NCBI RefSeq assembly: GCF_011009015.1
Contig: NZ_CP048878.1
Coordinates: forward strand, 370,501-434,500
Length of the DNA stretch: 64,000 nt
Source of the DNA: Spartinivicinus ruber
GTDB lineage: Bacteria > Pseudomonadota > Gammaproteobacteria > Pseudomonadales > Zooshikellaceae
Direction: 5' to 3'
The notes below the pieces were generated by a model, which worked only from the letters and a program-made list of their open reading frames with translations, was not told where the DNA came from and did no database searches. Of the stretch, positions 34,403 to 44,475 are shown one piece after another (position 1 is the first letter of the stretch; each line of letters begins with the position of its first letter). The position numbers were made by a program, and so were the translations under genes.

Positions 34403-35530
34403 ATGGAGCAAGTGGATTTCACCATTATTGGTGCAGGTGTAGTGGGATTGGCAATTGCTGCGGAAGTAGCACAAACCAATAACACGACAGTCATTGTGGA
34501 GCAACATCCTCACTTTGGAGAGGAAATTAGCAGTCGAAATAGTGAAGTGATTCATGCGGGCATTTATTATCCTACCCAGTCATTAAAAGCCCAGCTGTGT
34601 GTTCGGGGAAAAAGCTTATTATACGACTATTGCCAGCGTTATCAGATTCCTTTTCAGCAATGTGGCAAATTGATTTTGGCTTGTCAGCCGGAAGAAGAGC
34701 AGCAGTTGCAGTGTATTTATATACAAGCAACAGCTAATGGAGTCAATGATTTACAATGGCTGGATCAGTCGGCAGTAGCTACTTTAGAACCGGCGGTTAG
34801 TTGTTCTGTCGCTTTATTGTCACCTTCAAGCGGGATTGTCGATAGTCATCAGTTGATGTTAAGGCTACTAACAGAGGCTGAGCAACAACAGGCTATTTCA
34901 CTCTTCGGCACACGAGTAAACGGGGTTGAACAGGTAGCAGATGGCTTTATTGTACATGTCGCAACAGGCCAAGCAGCGGCAGGGCAAGAAGATTATTCAT
35001 TTAAAACCCGTTGGCTGGTTAATGCAGCTGGGCTTGGAGCACAACGGGTAGCGAAAGCTATAACGACACTAGTACCCGAAAATATACCACCGCTGCATTA
35101 CTGCAAAGGGCATTACTTTAGTTTAAAGGGGAAAGCACCATTCAAGCATCTGATCTATCCAACACCTGAAACCAATACGACAGGTTTAGGAATTCATGCG
35201 ACACTTGATTTATCTGGGCGGGTGAGATTTGGGCCTGATGTTGAGTATGTAGGTGATGTGGATTACGGTGTGCCAGAGACCAGGGCTAAGCTGTTTTATG
35301 AAGCAATTAAGCGCTATTACCCAGCGATTAATCAGCAAGACTTAATGCCAGCCTACGCAGGGATTCGTCCAAAACTGCAGGGCCCAGGTGAGCCTGCCAA
35401 TGATTTTATCATCCAAACTGAGGCAGACCATCAATTACCCGGTCTGGTTAATTTATTTGGTATCGAAAGCCCCGGCCTTACGGCTGCTTTAGCCATTGCA
35501 GAAAAAGTGGCTGAGTGGGTAAAACAATAA
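34403..35530 (+). CDS. FAD-dependent oxidoreductase (L-2-hydroxyglutarate oxidase-like, DAO family)
   Basis: The protein has 375 residues. The N-terminal FTIIGAGVVGLAIAAEVAQ is the dinucleotide-binding GxGxxG motif. EEISSRNSEVIHAGIYYPTQ and SLKAQLCVRGKSLLYDYC match LhgO-type and related enzymes, as do GIVDSHQLMLRLLTEAEQ, WLVNAAGLGAQRVAKAI, YCKGHYFSLKGKAPFKHLIY and FGPDVEYVGDVDYGVPE. The end, LFGIESPGLTAALAIAEKVA, is the last FAD contact. These oxidise 2-hydroxy acids and pass electrons to quinone or oxygen. The exact substrate is not certain. Confidence 0.85.
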   Translation: MEQVDFTIIGAGVVGLAIAAEVAQTNNTTVIVEQHPHFGEEISSRNSEVIHAGIYYPTQSLKAQLCVRGKSLLYDYCQRYQIPFQQCGKLILACQPEEEQQLQCIYIQATANGVNDLQWLDQSAVATLEPAVSCSVALLSPSSGIVDSHQLMLRLLTEAEQQQAISLFGTRVNGVEQVADGFIVHVATGQAAAGQEDYSFKTRWLVNAAGLGAQRVAKAITTLVPENIPPLHYCKGHYFSLKGKAPFKHLIYPTPETNTTGLGIHATLDLSGRVRFGPDVEYVGDVDYGVPETRAKLFYEAIKRYYPAINQQDLMPAYAGIRPKLQGPGEPANDFIIQTEADHQLPGLVNLFGIESPGLTAALAIAEKVAEWVKQ

Positions 35531-35653
35531 CACGCCTATCCTGTCGTTTATATCAAGACATCCCAGAATAGAGTAAAATAAGCGGATAATGAAGCGCTGA
35601 TAGTTTTACCCGTTTATATCGCAGCGTGAAAGTAAACGTATAAGGGCAACTGA

Positions 35654-37882
35654 ATGAAAACGCTACTGAAAATTACCTTAGGTACAATTGCGGTATTATT
35701 GCTGCTGGTTGTACTGGCATTGGTATTTATTAACTCAATTATTAATCCAAATGATTACAAGCCTGAGTTGGAAAAAGTCGTCCAGGATAAAACTGGGTTT
35801 CAAATGCGTATTAACGGTGATATTGAACTGGCACTGTTTCCACAATTGAGTTTTGCTGTTAATGATGTTGCGATGTTGGACCGTCAACAGCAACCACTAC
35901 TGGCCTTAGAGGAAGCAAAACTGGGCTTGGAATTATGGCCTTTACTCAGTAGTCGGGTAGAAATGAATGATGTTGTGTTAACGGGCTTAAATCTTAATTT
36001 AGTTAAAGATAAAAATGGTAAAGGTAATTGGGAAATACCCAATCAGCCACAAACGGCTGGTAAGCAAAAACCTGGTAGCCAGCCTTCCGATCAACAGACA
36101 CCATCTACTGATGAGCCAAAGGTGCAGAAAGCTAAGCCAGTCGTGTTGGCAGTAGAAAGTGTGCAAGTTAAAAATATGATTTTGGATTATAAAGACGAGC
36201 AGGCCGGTACTAACCAACAAATTAGAAATATCAACTTTACAACTGGGGCGATTGCTAGCGCTAAGCCATTCCCAGTTAAATTGTCGTTTAGTTATAGCAG
36301 CAGCAAGCCACGCCTGTCGTTAGATAGCCGACTTGATACAACATTAGTATTGGACTTTATTGGCCAGCATTATCAAATGAAAGACTTAAACTGGGAGCTA
36401 GCTGCGGTAGGAGAACCAACCAATAATAAAAGTCTTAAAGGGACAATTAATGGTCATTTAGACATTGATTTAAAACAACAAGTAATGGCGCTAAATGACT
36501 GGCAGATACAGTTTGGTGAGCTGGGTTTAACCTTGACCAGTGAAACTAAGCAATTTGCGACAGCACCACAAATGAGCGGGCAATTAAGCTTAAAGCCATT
36601 AAATATCAAGCGGTGGTTGTCTAGTGTTGGAGTTGAATTGCCTGCCATGGCTTCTGATAAAGCATTGAGCCAATTGGCGTTAAACACCCAATTTAAAGGC
36701 ACTGATAAACAGCTGACTTTAAATGCTGTGAATATGACCTTAGATGAAAGCAAATTAACAGGCCAGATAGCCATTAAGGACTTTGCTACCCAGGCATTGC
36801 AGTTTGATTTACAAATTGATCAGTTTAATGTTGACCATTATTTGCCACCAGAACCGGCTAAAACCACAAAGCCTGCTAAAGCACCTGCCACTCAGCCAGA
36901 ATCAAGTAATGCGCCGGCAACAGCTCCAGCTACACAATCAGCAACAGTAGAGCAACCGGTTATTCCTGTTGAGACATTAAAAGGGTTGAATTTGGCCGGT
37001 AAAATGACTTTGAAAAAACTCATTGCTAAAAAAGCGGAGCTGACTGATGTGGCGCTTATGGTAGAAGCAAGCGGCGGGCTGGTTAATGTGAAAAATCTAT
37101 CCGCCAAGTTGTATGAAGGTGGTTTTAAGCAACAGTTGACAGTTGATGTACGTGGTAAGCAACCTACGATTAAAGCCAATAATCAACTGGAAGGTGTACA
37201 ATTAAAGCCGTTGTTAACGAATTTAATGGATGTTAACCAAGTGTCAGGCATTGGCCATATCAATAGTGAAATTACCACGAAAGGACTAACAGCCAGTGAA
37301 TTAACTAAGCAATTAAATGGCTTAGTAAAATTTAAAGTGAGTGACGGACAGTTTGCTGGGACGAATGTTAACCAGATGGTTTGTACTGCGGTTGCTAAAA
37401 TCCGTAAAGAAAAAATGGGTGGAAAGACTTGGGATAGCAATACCCAATTTAAGTCATTACATGGGCAATTCAATATCCGTCAAGGCGTGGCTAAAAATAA
37501 TGACTTAATTGCCTCACTTGATCAGATGAAACTAGAGGGCGACGGAGAAGTAGACCTGGTAAGGCAAATGCTGGATTATCATTTAGGGCTGACGATTTTA
37601 GGTCAAACCGGTGATTTAGGTGATCAAGCTTGTCGAATCAATGAGCGCTATGCCAATATTCGCTGGCCGGTTCGCTGTAAAGGCAAATTTGGCCAAAAAG
37701 AAGGACTATGCGGTGTTGATAGCGAGCGAATGAAAGAAGTTGCCGAAGCACTTGTAAAAGATGAGCTTAAACGCAAATTGGATAAAAAGCTTGATGATAA
37801 GCTGGGTGACAAATTGAAAGAGAAGCTCGGTGAAAAAGGCAGTGAGCGAGCAAAAGAGTTACTGAAAGGTTTGTTTAATTAA
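35654..37882 (+). CDS. AsmA-family protein
   Basis: The protein has 742 residues. One N-terminal membrane helix ([20 protein letters not shown]) is followed by [19 protein letters not shown] and [20 protein letters not shown], the classic AsmA start. A long strand-rich body has repeated ISNDGQF-type units, with low-complexity linkers ([35 protein letters not shown]). The C-terminus (AsmA_2 region) reads [20 protein letters not shown], then a Lys/Asp-rich tail ([18 protein letters not shown]). AsmA-type proteins bridge the envelope and move lipids to the outer membrane. Its stop overlaps the mutY start by one base (TAATG). Confidence 0.87.
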   Translation: MKTLLKITLGTIAVLLLLVVLALVFINSIINPNDYKPELEKVVQDKTGFQMRINGDIELALFPQLSFAVNDVAMLDRQQQPLLALEEAKLGLELWPLLSSRVEMNDVVLTGLNLNLVKDKNGKGNWEIPNQPQTAGKQKPGSQPSDQQTPSTDEPKVQKAKPVVLAVESVQVKNMILDYKDEQAGTNQQIRNINFTTGAIASAKPFPVKLSFSYSSSKPRLSLDSRLDTTLVLDFIGQHYQMKDLNWELAAVGEPTNNKSLKGTINGHLDIDLKQQVMALNDWQIQFGELGLTLTSETKQFATAPQMSGQLSLKPLNIKRWLSSVGVELPAMASDKALSQLALNTQFKGTDKQLTLNAVNMTLDESKLTGQIAIKDFATQALQFDLQIDQFNVDHYLPPEPAKTTKPAKAPATQPESSNAPATAPATQSATVEQPVIPVETLKGLNLAGKMTLKKLIAKKAELTDVALMVEASGGLVNVKNLSAKLYEGGFKQQLTVDVRGKQPTIKANNQLEGVQLKPLLTNLMDVNQVSGIGHINSEITTKGLTASELTKQLNGLVKFKVSDGQFAGTNVNQMVCTAVAKIRKEKMGGKTWDSNTQFKSLHGQFNIRQGVAKNNDLIASLDQMKLEGDGEVDLVRQMLDYHLGLTILGQTGDLGDQACRINERYANIRWPVRCKGKFGQKEGLCGVDSERMKEVAEALVKDELKRKLDKKLDDKLGDKLKEKLGEKGSERAKELLKGLFN

Positions 37883-38943
37883 TGATTTCAGCAAGGCAGT
37901 TCAATCAGCCAGTATTGACTTGGTTTGATAAGCATGGGCGTAAGCAACTGCCCTGGCAGCAAAATAAAACCCCTTATCGGGTTTGGGTGTCTGAAATAAT
38001 GCTGCAGCAAACCCAGGTTGCCACCGTTATTCCTTATTTTGAGCGCTTTATGAAGCGCTTCCCAACCGTAAAAAAACTGGCAAAAGCAGATATTGATGAA
38101 GTGTTGCATTTGTGGACGGGCTTGGGGTATTACGCCCGTGCTAGAAACTTACATAAGGCCGCTAAAAGAGTGGTGGAGGAGTACAACGGTCAATTTCCTG
38201 AAACCGTTGAGGCGTTAGCTGAGCTGCCTGGCATCGGCCGCTCTACAGCGGGGGCTATTTTATCCATTGCCATTAATAAACGAGCAGCCATATTAGATGG
38301 TAATGTTAAGCGGGTATTGGCCCGATTTCATCGTGTTGTTGGCTGGACCGGTCAAGCAAAAACACAGCAAGTGTTGTGGGAAATAGCCGAGCATTATACT
38401 CCTAAACAGCGATTTGGTGATTATACTCAAGCGATGATGGATTTGGGCGCTACAGTTTGTACGCGCAGTAAACCGGCTTGCAGTTTGTGTCCAGTGGCTA
38501 AAAAGTGTGAGTCCCATTTACATGGCGAAGCCCATTTATACCCTGAGCCAAAACCAAAAAAACAATTACCCGTTAAGCAAACCAGTTTAGTTATGATTGT
38601 TAATCAGCACGGTGAGGTGTTGTTGAATAAACGACCGGCAGTGGGGATATGGGGTGGACTGTGGAGTTTTCCTGAAGCAGATACAGAGCAAGCCAAGTGG
38701 GTTCAGTCGTTAGAAAGTACCCTGCAATTGAAATTAACGAAGCCAGAAATTTGGAATCCGTTGCGGCACACATTTAGCCATTATCATTTAGATATAACTC
38801 CTGTTAAGCTGTTTTTACGGCAATCCACACAGCAATTGCTAGAGCCAGAACAGTGGCTTTGGTACAACCTGAATCAACCCGCTACAGTAGGGTTAGCAGC
38901 GCCTGTTAAAAAGCTTATTCACAAGCTAGCCGCCAGTTTATAA
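37882..38943 (+). CDS. mutY: adenine DNA glycosylase
   Basis: The protein has 353 residues and removes adenine mispaired with 8-oxoguanine. The catalytic Glu lies in [19 protein letters not shown]. The HhH motif is [16 protein letters not shown], with the catalytic Asp in [18 protein letters not shown]. The 4Fe-4S cluster ligands are in [17 protein letters not shown] (C-x6-C-x2-C-x5-C). The C-terminal NUDIX-like MutT domain ([20 protein letters not shown]) recognises 8-oxoG. It is translationally coupled to the AsmA-family gene and followed by yggX, the usual gammaproteobacterial order. Confidence 0.96.
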   Translation: MISARQFNQPVLTWFDKHGRKQLPWQQNKTPYRVWVSEIMLQQTQVATVIPYFERFMKRFPTVKKLAKADIDEVLHLWTGLGYYARARNLHKAAKRVVEEYNGQFPETVEALAELPGIGRSTAGAILSIAINKRAAILDGNVKRVLARFHRVVGWTGQAKTQQVLWEIAEHYTPKQRFGDYTQAMMDLGATVCTRSKPACSLCPVAKKCESHLHGEAHLYPEPKPKKQLPVKQTSLVMIVNQHGEVLLNKRPAVGIWGGLWSFPEADTEQAKWVQSLESTLQLKLTKPEIWNPLRHTFSHYHLDITPVKLFLRQSTQQLLEPEQWLWYNLNQPATVGLAAPVKKLIHKLAASL

Positions 38944-38983
38944 ATAAATAGTTTGTACAATATTTATTCAGTAGGTGTAATCA

Positions 38984-39262
38984 ATGACAAGAACTGTATA
39001 TTGCGTCAAATTAAAGAAAGAAGCAGAAGGATTAGCTGTGCCACCATACCCTGGTGAAAAGGGTAAATGGCTTTATGAGAACGTCTCAAAAGAGGCCTGG
39101 GCTGCCTGGCAACAACATCAAACTATGTTGATCAACGAAAAAAGACTGAATCTGATGGACCCAGAAACCCGCAAATATTTAACTGAGCAAATGGATAAAT
39201 ACTTTGCAGGAGAAGACTACGAACAAGCGGAAGGTTTTGTCCCTCCGTCAGAAACCGAGTGA
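38984..39262 (+). CDS. yggX: probable Fe(2+)-trafficking protein YggX
   Basis: The protein has 92 residues with the family pattern: [59 protein letters not shown] and [20 protein letters not shown]. The conserved Cys7 is present. The protein protects Fe-S enzymes against oxidative damage. It follows mutY by 40 bases in the same direction, as in E. coli. Confidence 0.95.
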   Translation: MTRTVYCVKLKKEAEGLAVPPYPGEKGKWLYENVSKEAWAAWQQHQTMLINEKRLNLMDPETRKYLTEQMDKYFAGEDYEQAEGFVPPSETE

Positions 39263-39397
39263 GTTATTCGCAGGAAAACCTAGCGAATTGGGCTGCCATT
39301 AAGGTTGAATAAAAATTACACAGCATCTTTTTTGCTTTTTTTTCTGGAAGGTCTTGACTCAAAAGCAAACTAACGGTTTAATAGCGGCCCTGTCAGC

Positions 39398-39473
39398 GCC
39401 CAGATAGCTCAGTCGGTAGAGCAGGGGATTGAAAATCCCCGTGTCGGTGGTTCGATTCCGCCTCTGGGCACCA
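39398..39473 (+). tRNA. tRNA-Phe (GAA)
   Basis: A 76-base cloverleaf starts GCCCAGATAGCTC and ends CTCTGGGCACCA, with CCA encoded. The anticodon loop is TTGAAAA with anticodon GAA, and the T loop reads GGTTCGATTCC. It is intact. Confidence 0.97.
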
Positions 39474-39502
39474 TATATGCCTTTTCATCAAAAAATACTC
39501 AA

Positions 39503-39587
39503 GCCGAAGTGGTGGAATTGGTAGACACGCTGTCTTCAGGTGGCAGTGCCTTCGGGCGTGGGAGTTCGAGTCTCCCCTTCGGCACCA
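39503..39587 (+). tRNA. tRNA-Leu (CAG), integration site of the island
   Basis: An 85-base class II tRNA starts GCCGAAGTGGTGGAATTGG and ends CCTTCGGCACCA. The anticodon stem CTGTC/GGCAG holds loop TTCAGGT, giving CAG. A variable arm TGCCTTCGGGCG is present. The last 68 bases before the CCA end are repeated at the far right of the island (58163-58230), so the 3' part is the attachment site. Confidence 0.97.
39518..39585 (+). repeat. left attachment repeat (attL) of the island
   Basis: 68 bases, TTGGTAGACACGCTGTC to TTCGGCAC, are identical to 58163-58230. It overlaps the 3' part of the intact tRNA-Leu gene. Integration at the 3' end of tRNA-Leu is a common choice of tyrosine integrases and keeps the tRNA functional. 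Confidence 0.93.
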
Positions 39588-39649
39588 GTTTCTCTAAGTC
39601 TTTGTAAGTACTCAAGTTTTCCCCAGATTCAAACGTTTGTTTAGCTCCA

Positions 39650-39682
39650 TTTTGTACCACCCATTCCGCTGATTTTGTACCA
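39650..39682 (+). promoter_or_regulatory. integrase arm-type sites, left end
   Basis: Two copies of TTTTGTACCA (39650-39659 and 39673-39682), 23 bases apart, lie about 65 bases inside attL. The same decamer occurs near the right end. Spacing near two helical turns and presence at both ends fit integrase arm binding sites. The rest of 39588-40042 has no gene; a GCGGT/ACCGC hairpin lies at 39944-39958. Confidence 0.6.
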
Positions 39683-41047
39683 TGCTGCTGGCTAAAAAGT
39701 CAACACTGTTTGGTGTACTTCTGTTGTCTTTCTTGTCTGTATTTTAATCAATAAATCTATTTGTTATCTAGCTTAATTGCCAGTGGTTTTCTGTGACTAA
39801 TCGCTTGGAAGTGTAAGGAGAGCTAAAGGCGTAAAAACAGGTATACACACACGGACAAACAAACAAAGAGTAAGGGGCTTGAGACATGTTTAAGTAGGCC
39901 CTGGATTAAGGCCTTACGCTACAAACCCTATAATTAAAGGTAGGCGGTGTTTTACCGCTCCATACACCTTGGAGGGATGAAACGCCCCCTAACAATACAA
40001 GCCTGTAGTTAATAAGAGTCCCTATTTCTTCAGGGCCCCCCTTTACTCCTTGCTAATAACAGGCTCAAACTGAGCAAGCTCTCTGTAACTTTTGGTCATC
40101 ACCATGCTAAGCCTGTCTTCTTCTTTTTCTGGGACCACAAAGGAGTCATGCACCCCAATGATAGGTATATTTTCCTCCTGAAAAGCTCGCATCACATTAA
40201 AGGCAATTGTGCTGTCCCAGTAGTGTAATTGTGCCCAAGTCTCTCGGAAAAAGTACTGCGAAAGTGGGCTATGTGCCTTCAGGAAGATATCTACAGCCTG
40301 CTTAATGTCCTTGTAGCTCAGCTGCTTTCTAAGCTTCCTGTGGAGTGCCTGGAGAGCTCTTGTCTTGTTATTTGTGTTTAGGCAGATAAGAGCAATAAGC
40401 TTGGCTACTTCCCTTGGCATCTCTCCAAATTCGTAGCAGTCTTTAGGGCTCTTTAGACCACTCTTGTTGTATAGCAGCCGTAAATGCAACGATTTAAAAT
40501 CAAGCTCAACCGTGGGCTGTCCATTTAACTTTATTGTCCTCCTTTCTTCCTTCTTTAAATTTTGAATTGGGGAATAGAGCCTGCCACCAAGGGAAAAATC
40601 TTTGTGAAACTTTCGGTGATACTTCAGGAATAAGCTGTGTGGCTGCATTTCTTCCTGGTCATCCGCTGAGATGTAGCTTAGTGAGTGCTGAGCAATGAAG
40701 TTATTAAAAGACTTCAACTGATGTCTAAATTGATTGGTCTTTTCTGTGTCCTCGTACTCAGCATTTTTCTTGTTCTCATTGACTAAATAAATAAGCTCCT
40801 TCTCAGTATTTAATTCGTGTGGTCTACATTCGTTTATAAAGCCCTCCAGCCACTGCTGACCGTCTTTTGTAAGCTCAGTAGTACTAGGTACACCAGAAGT
40901 TCTATCTCGACTCTTAAAGCCCTTGTGTGTCCGTATGTAGGCTTTATCTTCCAAGCTATTTAATAGGCGAATAAATGGCTGATAAGCTAGGCTTGTTTTG
41001 TCGTATCTTGACTTGTTGTGGTAATAGGTTCTGTTCCTGCTAAATAA

Positions 41048-42192
41048 TACCAATCGTGGTAAATAATCTGTAAAATACCTGGTCACAGTATTTCACTTAA
41101 TTTGACTAGGAATTTAATAATGGCAAGGATTGCTTCTATTCCAGATGAATTGTATGACTACGACTTTGATGCCTTACTGAACAGAGAGCCACATCCAAGA
41201 ACACGGCTTCGCTTATTAGCGATGGCTCATTTACAAGCAGGTTGGTCTCAAACTGAAATAGCACGAGCATTAAGGAAATCAAACAATACCATTCAGGACT
41301 GGCTCAACCGTTTTAGACGAGATGGCCTTGAAGGACTTTATGAACAACCCGGTAGAGGAAAAAAACCATTTCTTTGTCCTTCACAATATAATGAATTTAA
41401 AGCAGCCGTTATTACCTTACAAAACCATCGTCAAGGCGGTAGAGTTCAGGGTAAAGACATACAACAGTTGCTGCTGGAACAATTTAATATAGACTACAGC
41501 TTAAGTAGTATTTATGAAGTATTGCATAAAGCAGGACTTTCTTGGATTACATCAAGATCTAAACATCCTAATCATAGCCCAGATAAACAGCAAGCATTTA
41601 AAAAAACTTTGAAAAAGAGGCCTTAAAAGTACTTCCCTCATGCGTTTCTCCAGATAAAGTTGATATTTGGTTTCAAGATGAAGCCAGAGTGGGTCAGCAA
41701 AATACCTGTACGCGTATTTGGGCAGAGAAAGGTACGCGTCCACGAGTGGTAAAGCAACAACAGTTTGAGTCAGCTTATCTCTTTGGCGCTGTTTGTCCTG
41801 CTAAAGATAGAGGAGTGGCTCTTGTATTACCTATTGCTAACACAGAAGCAATGAGGTTGCACTTAACAGAAATTTCAAAAGCCATTTCTAAGGGAAGACA
41901 CGGACTGGTTATCGTTGATCAAGCGGCATGGCATACGACTCATCGCCTAGAAATACCTGCGAATATCACGCTATTAAATTTACCACCCGTTTCCCCAGAG
42001 CTTAACCCGGTAGAGCGGATATGGGAAAAACTGAGAGAGGATTCACTGGCAAACCGTTGTTTTAAAAATTTCAATGATATTGTTGAGTCTTGTTGTGAGG
42101 CATGGAATGTATTTGTGAATAAGAAAAATAACATTAAAAGCTTGTGCTCCAGATGTTGGGCTGTTTTAACAAGCTAATAAACAGGATTGGTA
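41048..42192 (+). mobile_element. IS630-family insertion sequence
   Basis: The element is about 1145 bp with ends TACCAATC.../...GATTGGTA and 3-bp (TA-containing) TAA duplications at 41045-41047 and 42193-42195. It carries a transposase gene with a frame change. It sits inside the replication-like gene, whose frame is restored by exact excision. The TA-centred target is characteristic of the family. Confidence 0.88.
41120..42177 (+). CDS. IS630-family transposase (two frames, likely -1 frameshift)
   Basis: The first frame from ATG 41120 (AGGAA upstream) has the helix-turn-helix part: RLRLLAMAHLQAGWSQTEIA, RALRKSNNTIQDWLNRFRRD, then a linker to AFKKTLKKRP and a stop at 41626. The second frame, in -1 phase, continues VDIWFQDEARVGQQNTCTRI (first Asp), HGLVIVDQAAWHTTHRLEIP (second Asp) and LPPVSPELNPVERIWEKLRE (Glu), ending at 42177. 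The switch falls between A7-C at 41590-41600 and the AAAAAG at 41610. Programmed frameshifting is common in this family; a mutation is the alternative. Confidence 0.85.
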
Positions 42193-42469
42193 TAAGACGC
42201 CTACACGCTCTTCTAAGCCTAGTTTTTCCCTAGCTATAGAACATGTATATAAATTAAAAATGATAGCTTGTAGGGCTTCTCGGTACTTCTCTCGGTGTCT
42301 AATTATGGGCTTATCGATAGCAGCATTTAGAACGTCATCTAGCTGCTCTGTATGTACCCCCACATTGTTCGCGGGGAACCGTGTGTAATAGTCAGATTTG
42401 AACAAGGTACTTAACAACTTATTGAATTGCAGGTTAGGGGGAATAATTAAATTCTTCACAGGAGTAATT

Positions 42470-43020
42470 ATCTCAGGGTTAATAAAATGAGTGATAAATG
42501 ATTGAAATAGAAGGGTTGATTTCTAAGTGTCTAGTATGTGCAGGAGAGGCTCTAAGATGAGCTAAGATACCTAAAGATATCTTTAAGTTACCTCTAGATA
42601 GCTATAGATATCCTTAGCTACTTAAGCTTATTTACTTCTTAGTTACTTATTCCTTATTAGTTATTCTCTTCTTAATAAGACACAACAGACACAGAAGCTA
42701 TAGGTAACTAGAGGATATCTTAAAGCTACCTTTAGGCTGTCTTAGTTATTTATTCCTTTGTTGATTATTCTTCCTACTCAATTAATTAGTGATAGGTGAA
42801 TAGCTAGGTAGTGATGAGATAACTTAAGGCTATCTATTTGCATAGGCTGACCTTAAGCTAACTCATCGTGACTAGCTGATACCTTTGGCTTAGTTGTCTT
42901 TGTTGTTAATTGACCAAGAAAAAAGGATTAAAGGAGTGAGGCTTATTAATGAGGCTGTTCTTGTAGGTGACTTAAAGCTCAGCTCTAGTCAGCTTTAAGT
43001 TGACCGAGGGCTAAGCCATC
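42470..43020. other. palindrome-rich AT-rich region next to replication gene
   Basis: No gene is present. The region holds many short palindromes and near-repeats built from AGATATC, CTTAAG, TAGGTA and AGCTA, including the perfect 14-bp palindrome TAAAGATATCTTTA at 42572-42585 and related ATATCTTAAAG and CTTTAGG units. A similar short stretch lies at 47640-47700. It could be an iteron-like origin or regulator-binding region of the island. The link to replication rests on location only. Confidence 0.45.
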
Positions 43021-43022
43021 CC

Positions 43023-43037
43023 TTTGTTGTGGTCCAT
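43023..43037 (+). promoter_or_regulatory. recurrent TTGTGGTCCAT motif, copy 1
   Basis: TTTGTTGTGGTCCAT lies just beyond the end of the KilA-N-like gene 43076-43450. Four related copies occur in the island, all between genes. Confidence 0.4.
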
Positions 43038-43048
43038 AAAAAAGAGAA

Positions 43049-43062
43049 CAGGCTTGTGCCTG
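43049..43062 (-). terminator. terminator of KilA-N-like gene
   Basis: On the minus strand CAGGC-ACAA-GCCTG forms a perfect 5-bp stem, extended by flanking G-U/A-U pairs, followed by CTCTTTTTTAT. It lies 14 bases after the stop of the KilA-N-like gene. Confidence 0.75.
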
Positions 43063-43075
43063 CCTCTAGGCCTGT

Positions 43076-43450
43076 TTAATGTAGAGTGGTATAAGGATTA
43101 TTACCGCAGCTCTTCATCCAGTTAAATAGGCTCTTGTGGAGTTCTGGAGATACCCAAAAGGCGTAGCTAAGTGCTATTTCAGGTGCTGCATAATATTCAC
43201 GTTGAACCAGTCCATGACTGCCTTGTGCTACATCCTCATAGTGGATTATGGATTTTAAGGGCAAGTATTCTGCTGAAACTGCAATTAGCTCTCCTCCAGG
43301 TCCATCCAGCCAGATTTCAGGTTCTAAACTGCTCTTATTGGGAGTCTTTAATGAGTTAAGAAGAGACCACAAGCCAAAGTTGCCATGCTCATCTATAGCA
43401 GGATTGAGCTTTATATCTGTTGTACTTGTCTTGCTTGTATCTGTCGTCAT
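43076..43450 (-). CDS. KilA-N C-terminal-like small protein (paralogue 1)
   Basis: The protein has 124 residues behind GGAGTAAT. The N-terminal half has GNFGLWSLLNSLKTPNKSSL and EPEIWLDGPGGELIAVSAEY; the second half AAPEIALSYAFWVSPELHKS, LFNWMKSCG matches the end pattern of KilA-N domains (xxxxALSYAxWVSPxFxxxxxxxF). The KilA-N start is missing, so it may be a degenerate or specialised member. A close paralogue lies at 59631-60008 outside the island with similar upstream DNA, and a weaker one at 43684-44025. Regulation of lysogeny or DNA binding is inferred only from the family. Confidence 0.7.
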   Translation of the reverse strand: MTTDTSKTSTTDIKLNPAIDEHGNFGLWSLLNSLKTPNKSSLEPEIWLDGPGGELIAVSAEYLPLKSIIHYEDVAQGSHGLVQREYYAAPEIALSYAFWVSPELHKSLFNWMKSCGNNPYTTLH

Positions 43451-43683
43451 TGAAATATTACTCCTTTATATTGCAAGTCAGGTATGTATTAACGGATACA
43501 GCAGTTGTTGTCCAGATAAATAAAGAGAATGTCTGATTAATATTCAGGTGTTAGTTTGCCTTTCTCACCAATTTGCTTTTATCCTTTTTTTTCTTGGTCC
43601 CAAATAACATGCCTTCTTTAAGGCACCTATAAGCCTCTCCAAGCAACACTACAGAAGCCGTATAGGTTCAGCTTACTTTGTTC

Positions 43684-44025
43684 TTAAATGAACTGAGACA
43701 AGCCCGTATAGAGCACAGGAGACACCCAAAGGGCGTAGCTCAAGGCCACAGCTTTATCAGCATAGAATGTGTCAAGGATTACGGGGTCGAAGCCTGGGTA
43801 CATCGCTAGGCGCTTGTTGTAATCTACGAGCTTATCTAAAGGCATATCCTCGGCTAGCTCCCTGATTATCCCCTGGCCTTCCTCAGCGAACCAAGCGTCG
43901 GGGCTGTAGTCATCTTCATCAGTGGCAGAGTACATAACTGACCAGAGACACACACGGCCTTGCTTATCGAAGTCCAGGCACCAGCTTAAGTCATCTTTGG
44001 TTATTTTTAATTTATTTTTCATCAT
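43684..44025 (-). CDS. KilA-N C-terminal-like small protein (paralogue 2)
   Basis: The protein has 113 residues from ATG 44025 (AAGGA upstream). The shared pattern is GRVCLWSVMYSATDEDDYSP, DAWFAEEGQGIIRELAEDMP and VALSYALWVSPVLYTGLS, matching the WSLLNS...EIWLDG...LSYAFWVSPEL layout of paralogue 1. It starts 13 bases after the BRO-N gene stop, so the two are probably one transcript. Function unknown. Confidence 0.65.
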   Translation of the reverse strand: MMKNKLKITKDDLSWCLDFDKQGRVCLWSVMYSATDEDDYSPDAWFAEEGQGIIRELAEDMPLDKLVDYNKRLAMYPGFDPVILDTFYADKAVALSYALWVSPVLYTGLSQFI

Positions 44026-44038
44026 TGATTATTTTTCC

Positions 44039-44335
44039 TTATAGCAGAGATATTGTGTTTAAAATGGATTTACCCAAGCGCTTAGCCTTGGATAACCGTG
44101 AGTGGTAAATAAGGCGGTAAAAGTCTTGCTCTGAAATAACTACTAACTCTCTAATGCCTGAGCTAGTAGATAGGTCCCGTTTTAGGACCCACTTGCAGTG
44201 ATACTCAACAGCAGCTAAAGGACGCTGATAGCCTAAACGCTCAGCGACATCCTTAGCGTCAAACCAAAGCTTATCTGCTTCCTTTATCACTTTGAGCGAG
44301 CCAATTACTGGATATTTAATTGTGATAATTTCCAT
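44039..44335 (-). CDS. BRO-N domain protein, short
   Basis: The protein has 98 residues. It has the BRO-N pattern: VIGSLKVIKEADKLWFDAKD, VAERLGYQRPLAAVEYHCKW and VVISEQDFYRLIYHSRLSKA. Full antirepressors continue with EFEDWVxxEVLPSIRK and a C-terminal ANT domain; here it ends early with KRLGKSILNTISLL, so it is truncated or a stand-alone domain. BRO-N is a DNA-binding module of phages and large DNA viruses. Confidence 0.75.
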   Translation of the reverse strand: MEIITIKYPVIGSLKVIKEADKLWFDAKDVAERLGYQRPLAAVEYHCKWVLKRDLSTSSGIRELVVISEQDFYRLIYHSRLSKAKRLGKSILNTISLL

Positions 44336-44463
44336 TTTTATTTGCTTTTATTCCGGTATTAATTTCACCTATTTTCAGCTCAATTAATTTGCTATTTTTC
44401 AGGGATGAACCAGGGAGATAGGACCTAAGCAAGACCTGTCTTCATTTGAAAGCTGGTTTTAGC

Positions 44464-44475
44464 TTTGTGGTCCAT
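44464..44475 (+). promoter_or_regulatory. recurrent TTGTGGTCCAT motif, copy 2
   Basis: TTTGTGGTCCAT lies about 130 bases upstream of the BRO-N gene start. Confidence 0.4.

Larger units (their letters stand above)
40043..42459 (-). pseudogene. polymerase-palm replication-like gene, split by IS630
   Basis: The 5' part (42459 to 42193) reads MKNLIIPPNLQFNKLLSTLF ... REKLGLEERVGV. The 3' part (41047 to 40043) reads LFSRNRTYYHNKSRYDKTSL ... to LAQFEPVISKE. Removing the IS and one TTA copy joins them in frame (VGVLFSRN), giving about 422 residues. The N-terminal half looks like winged helices; the C-terminal half has family A polymerase-like motifs: GQPTVELDFKSLHLRLLYN (motif A) and NIPIIGVHDSFVVPEKEED (motif C). 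It is too short for a full polymerase and may be a primase/polymerase-like replication initiator. The 5' start is a GTG and uncertain. Confidence 0.75.
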
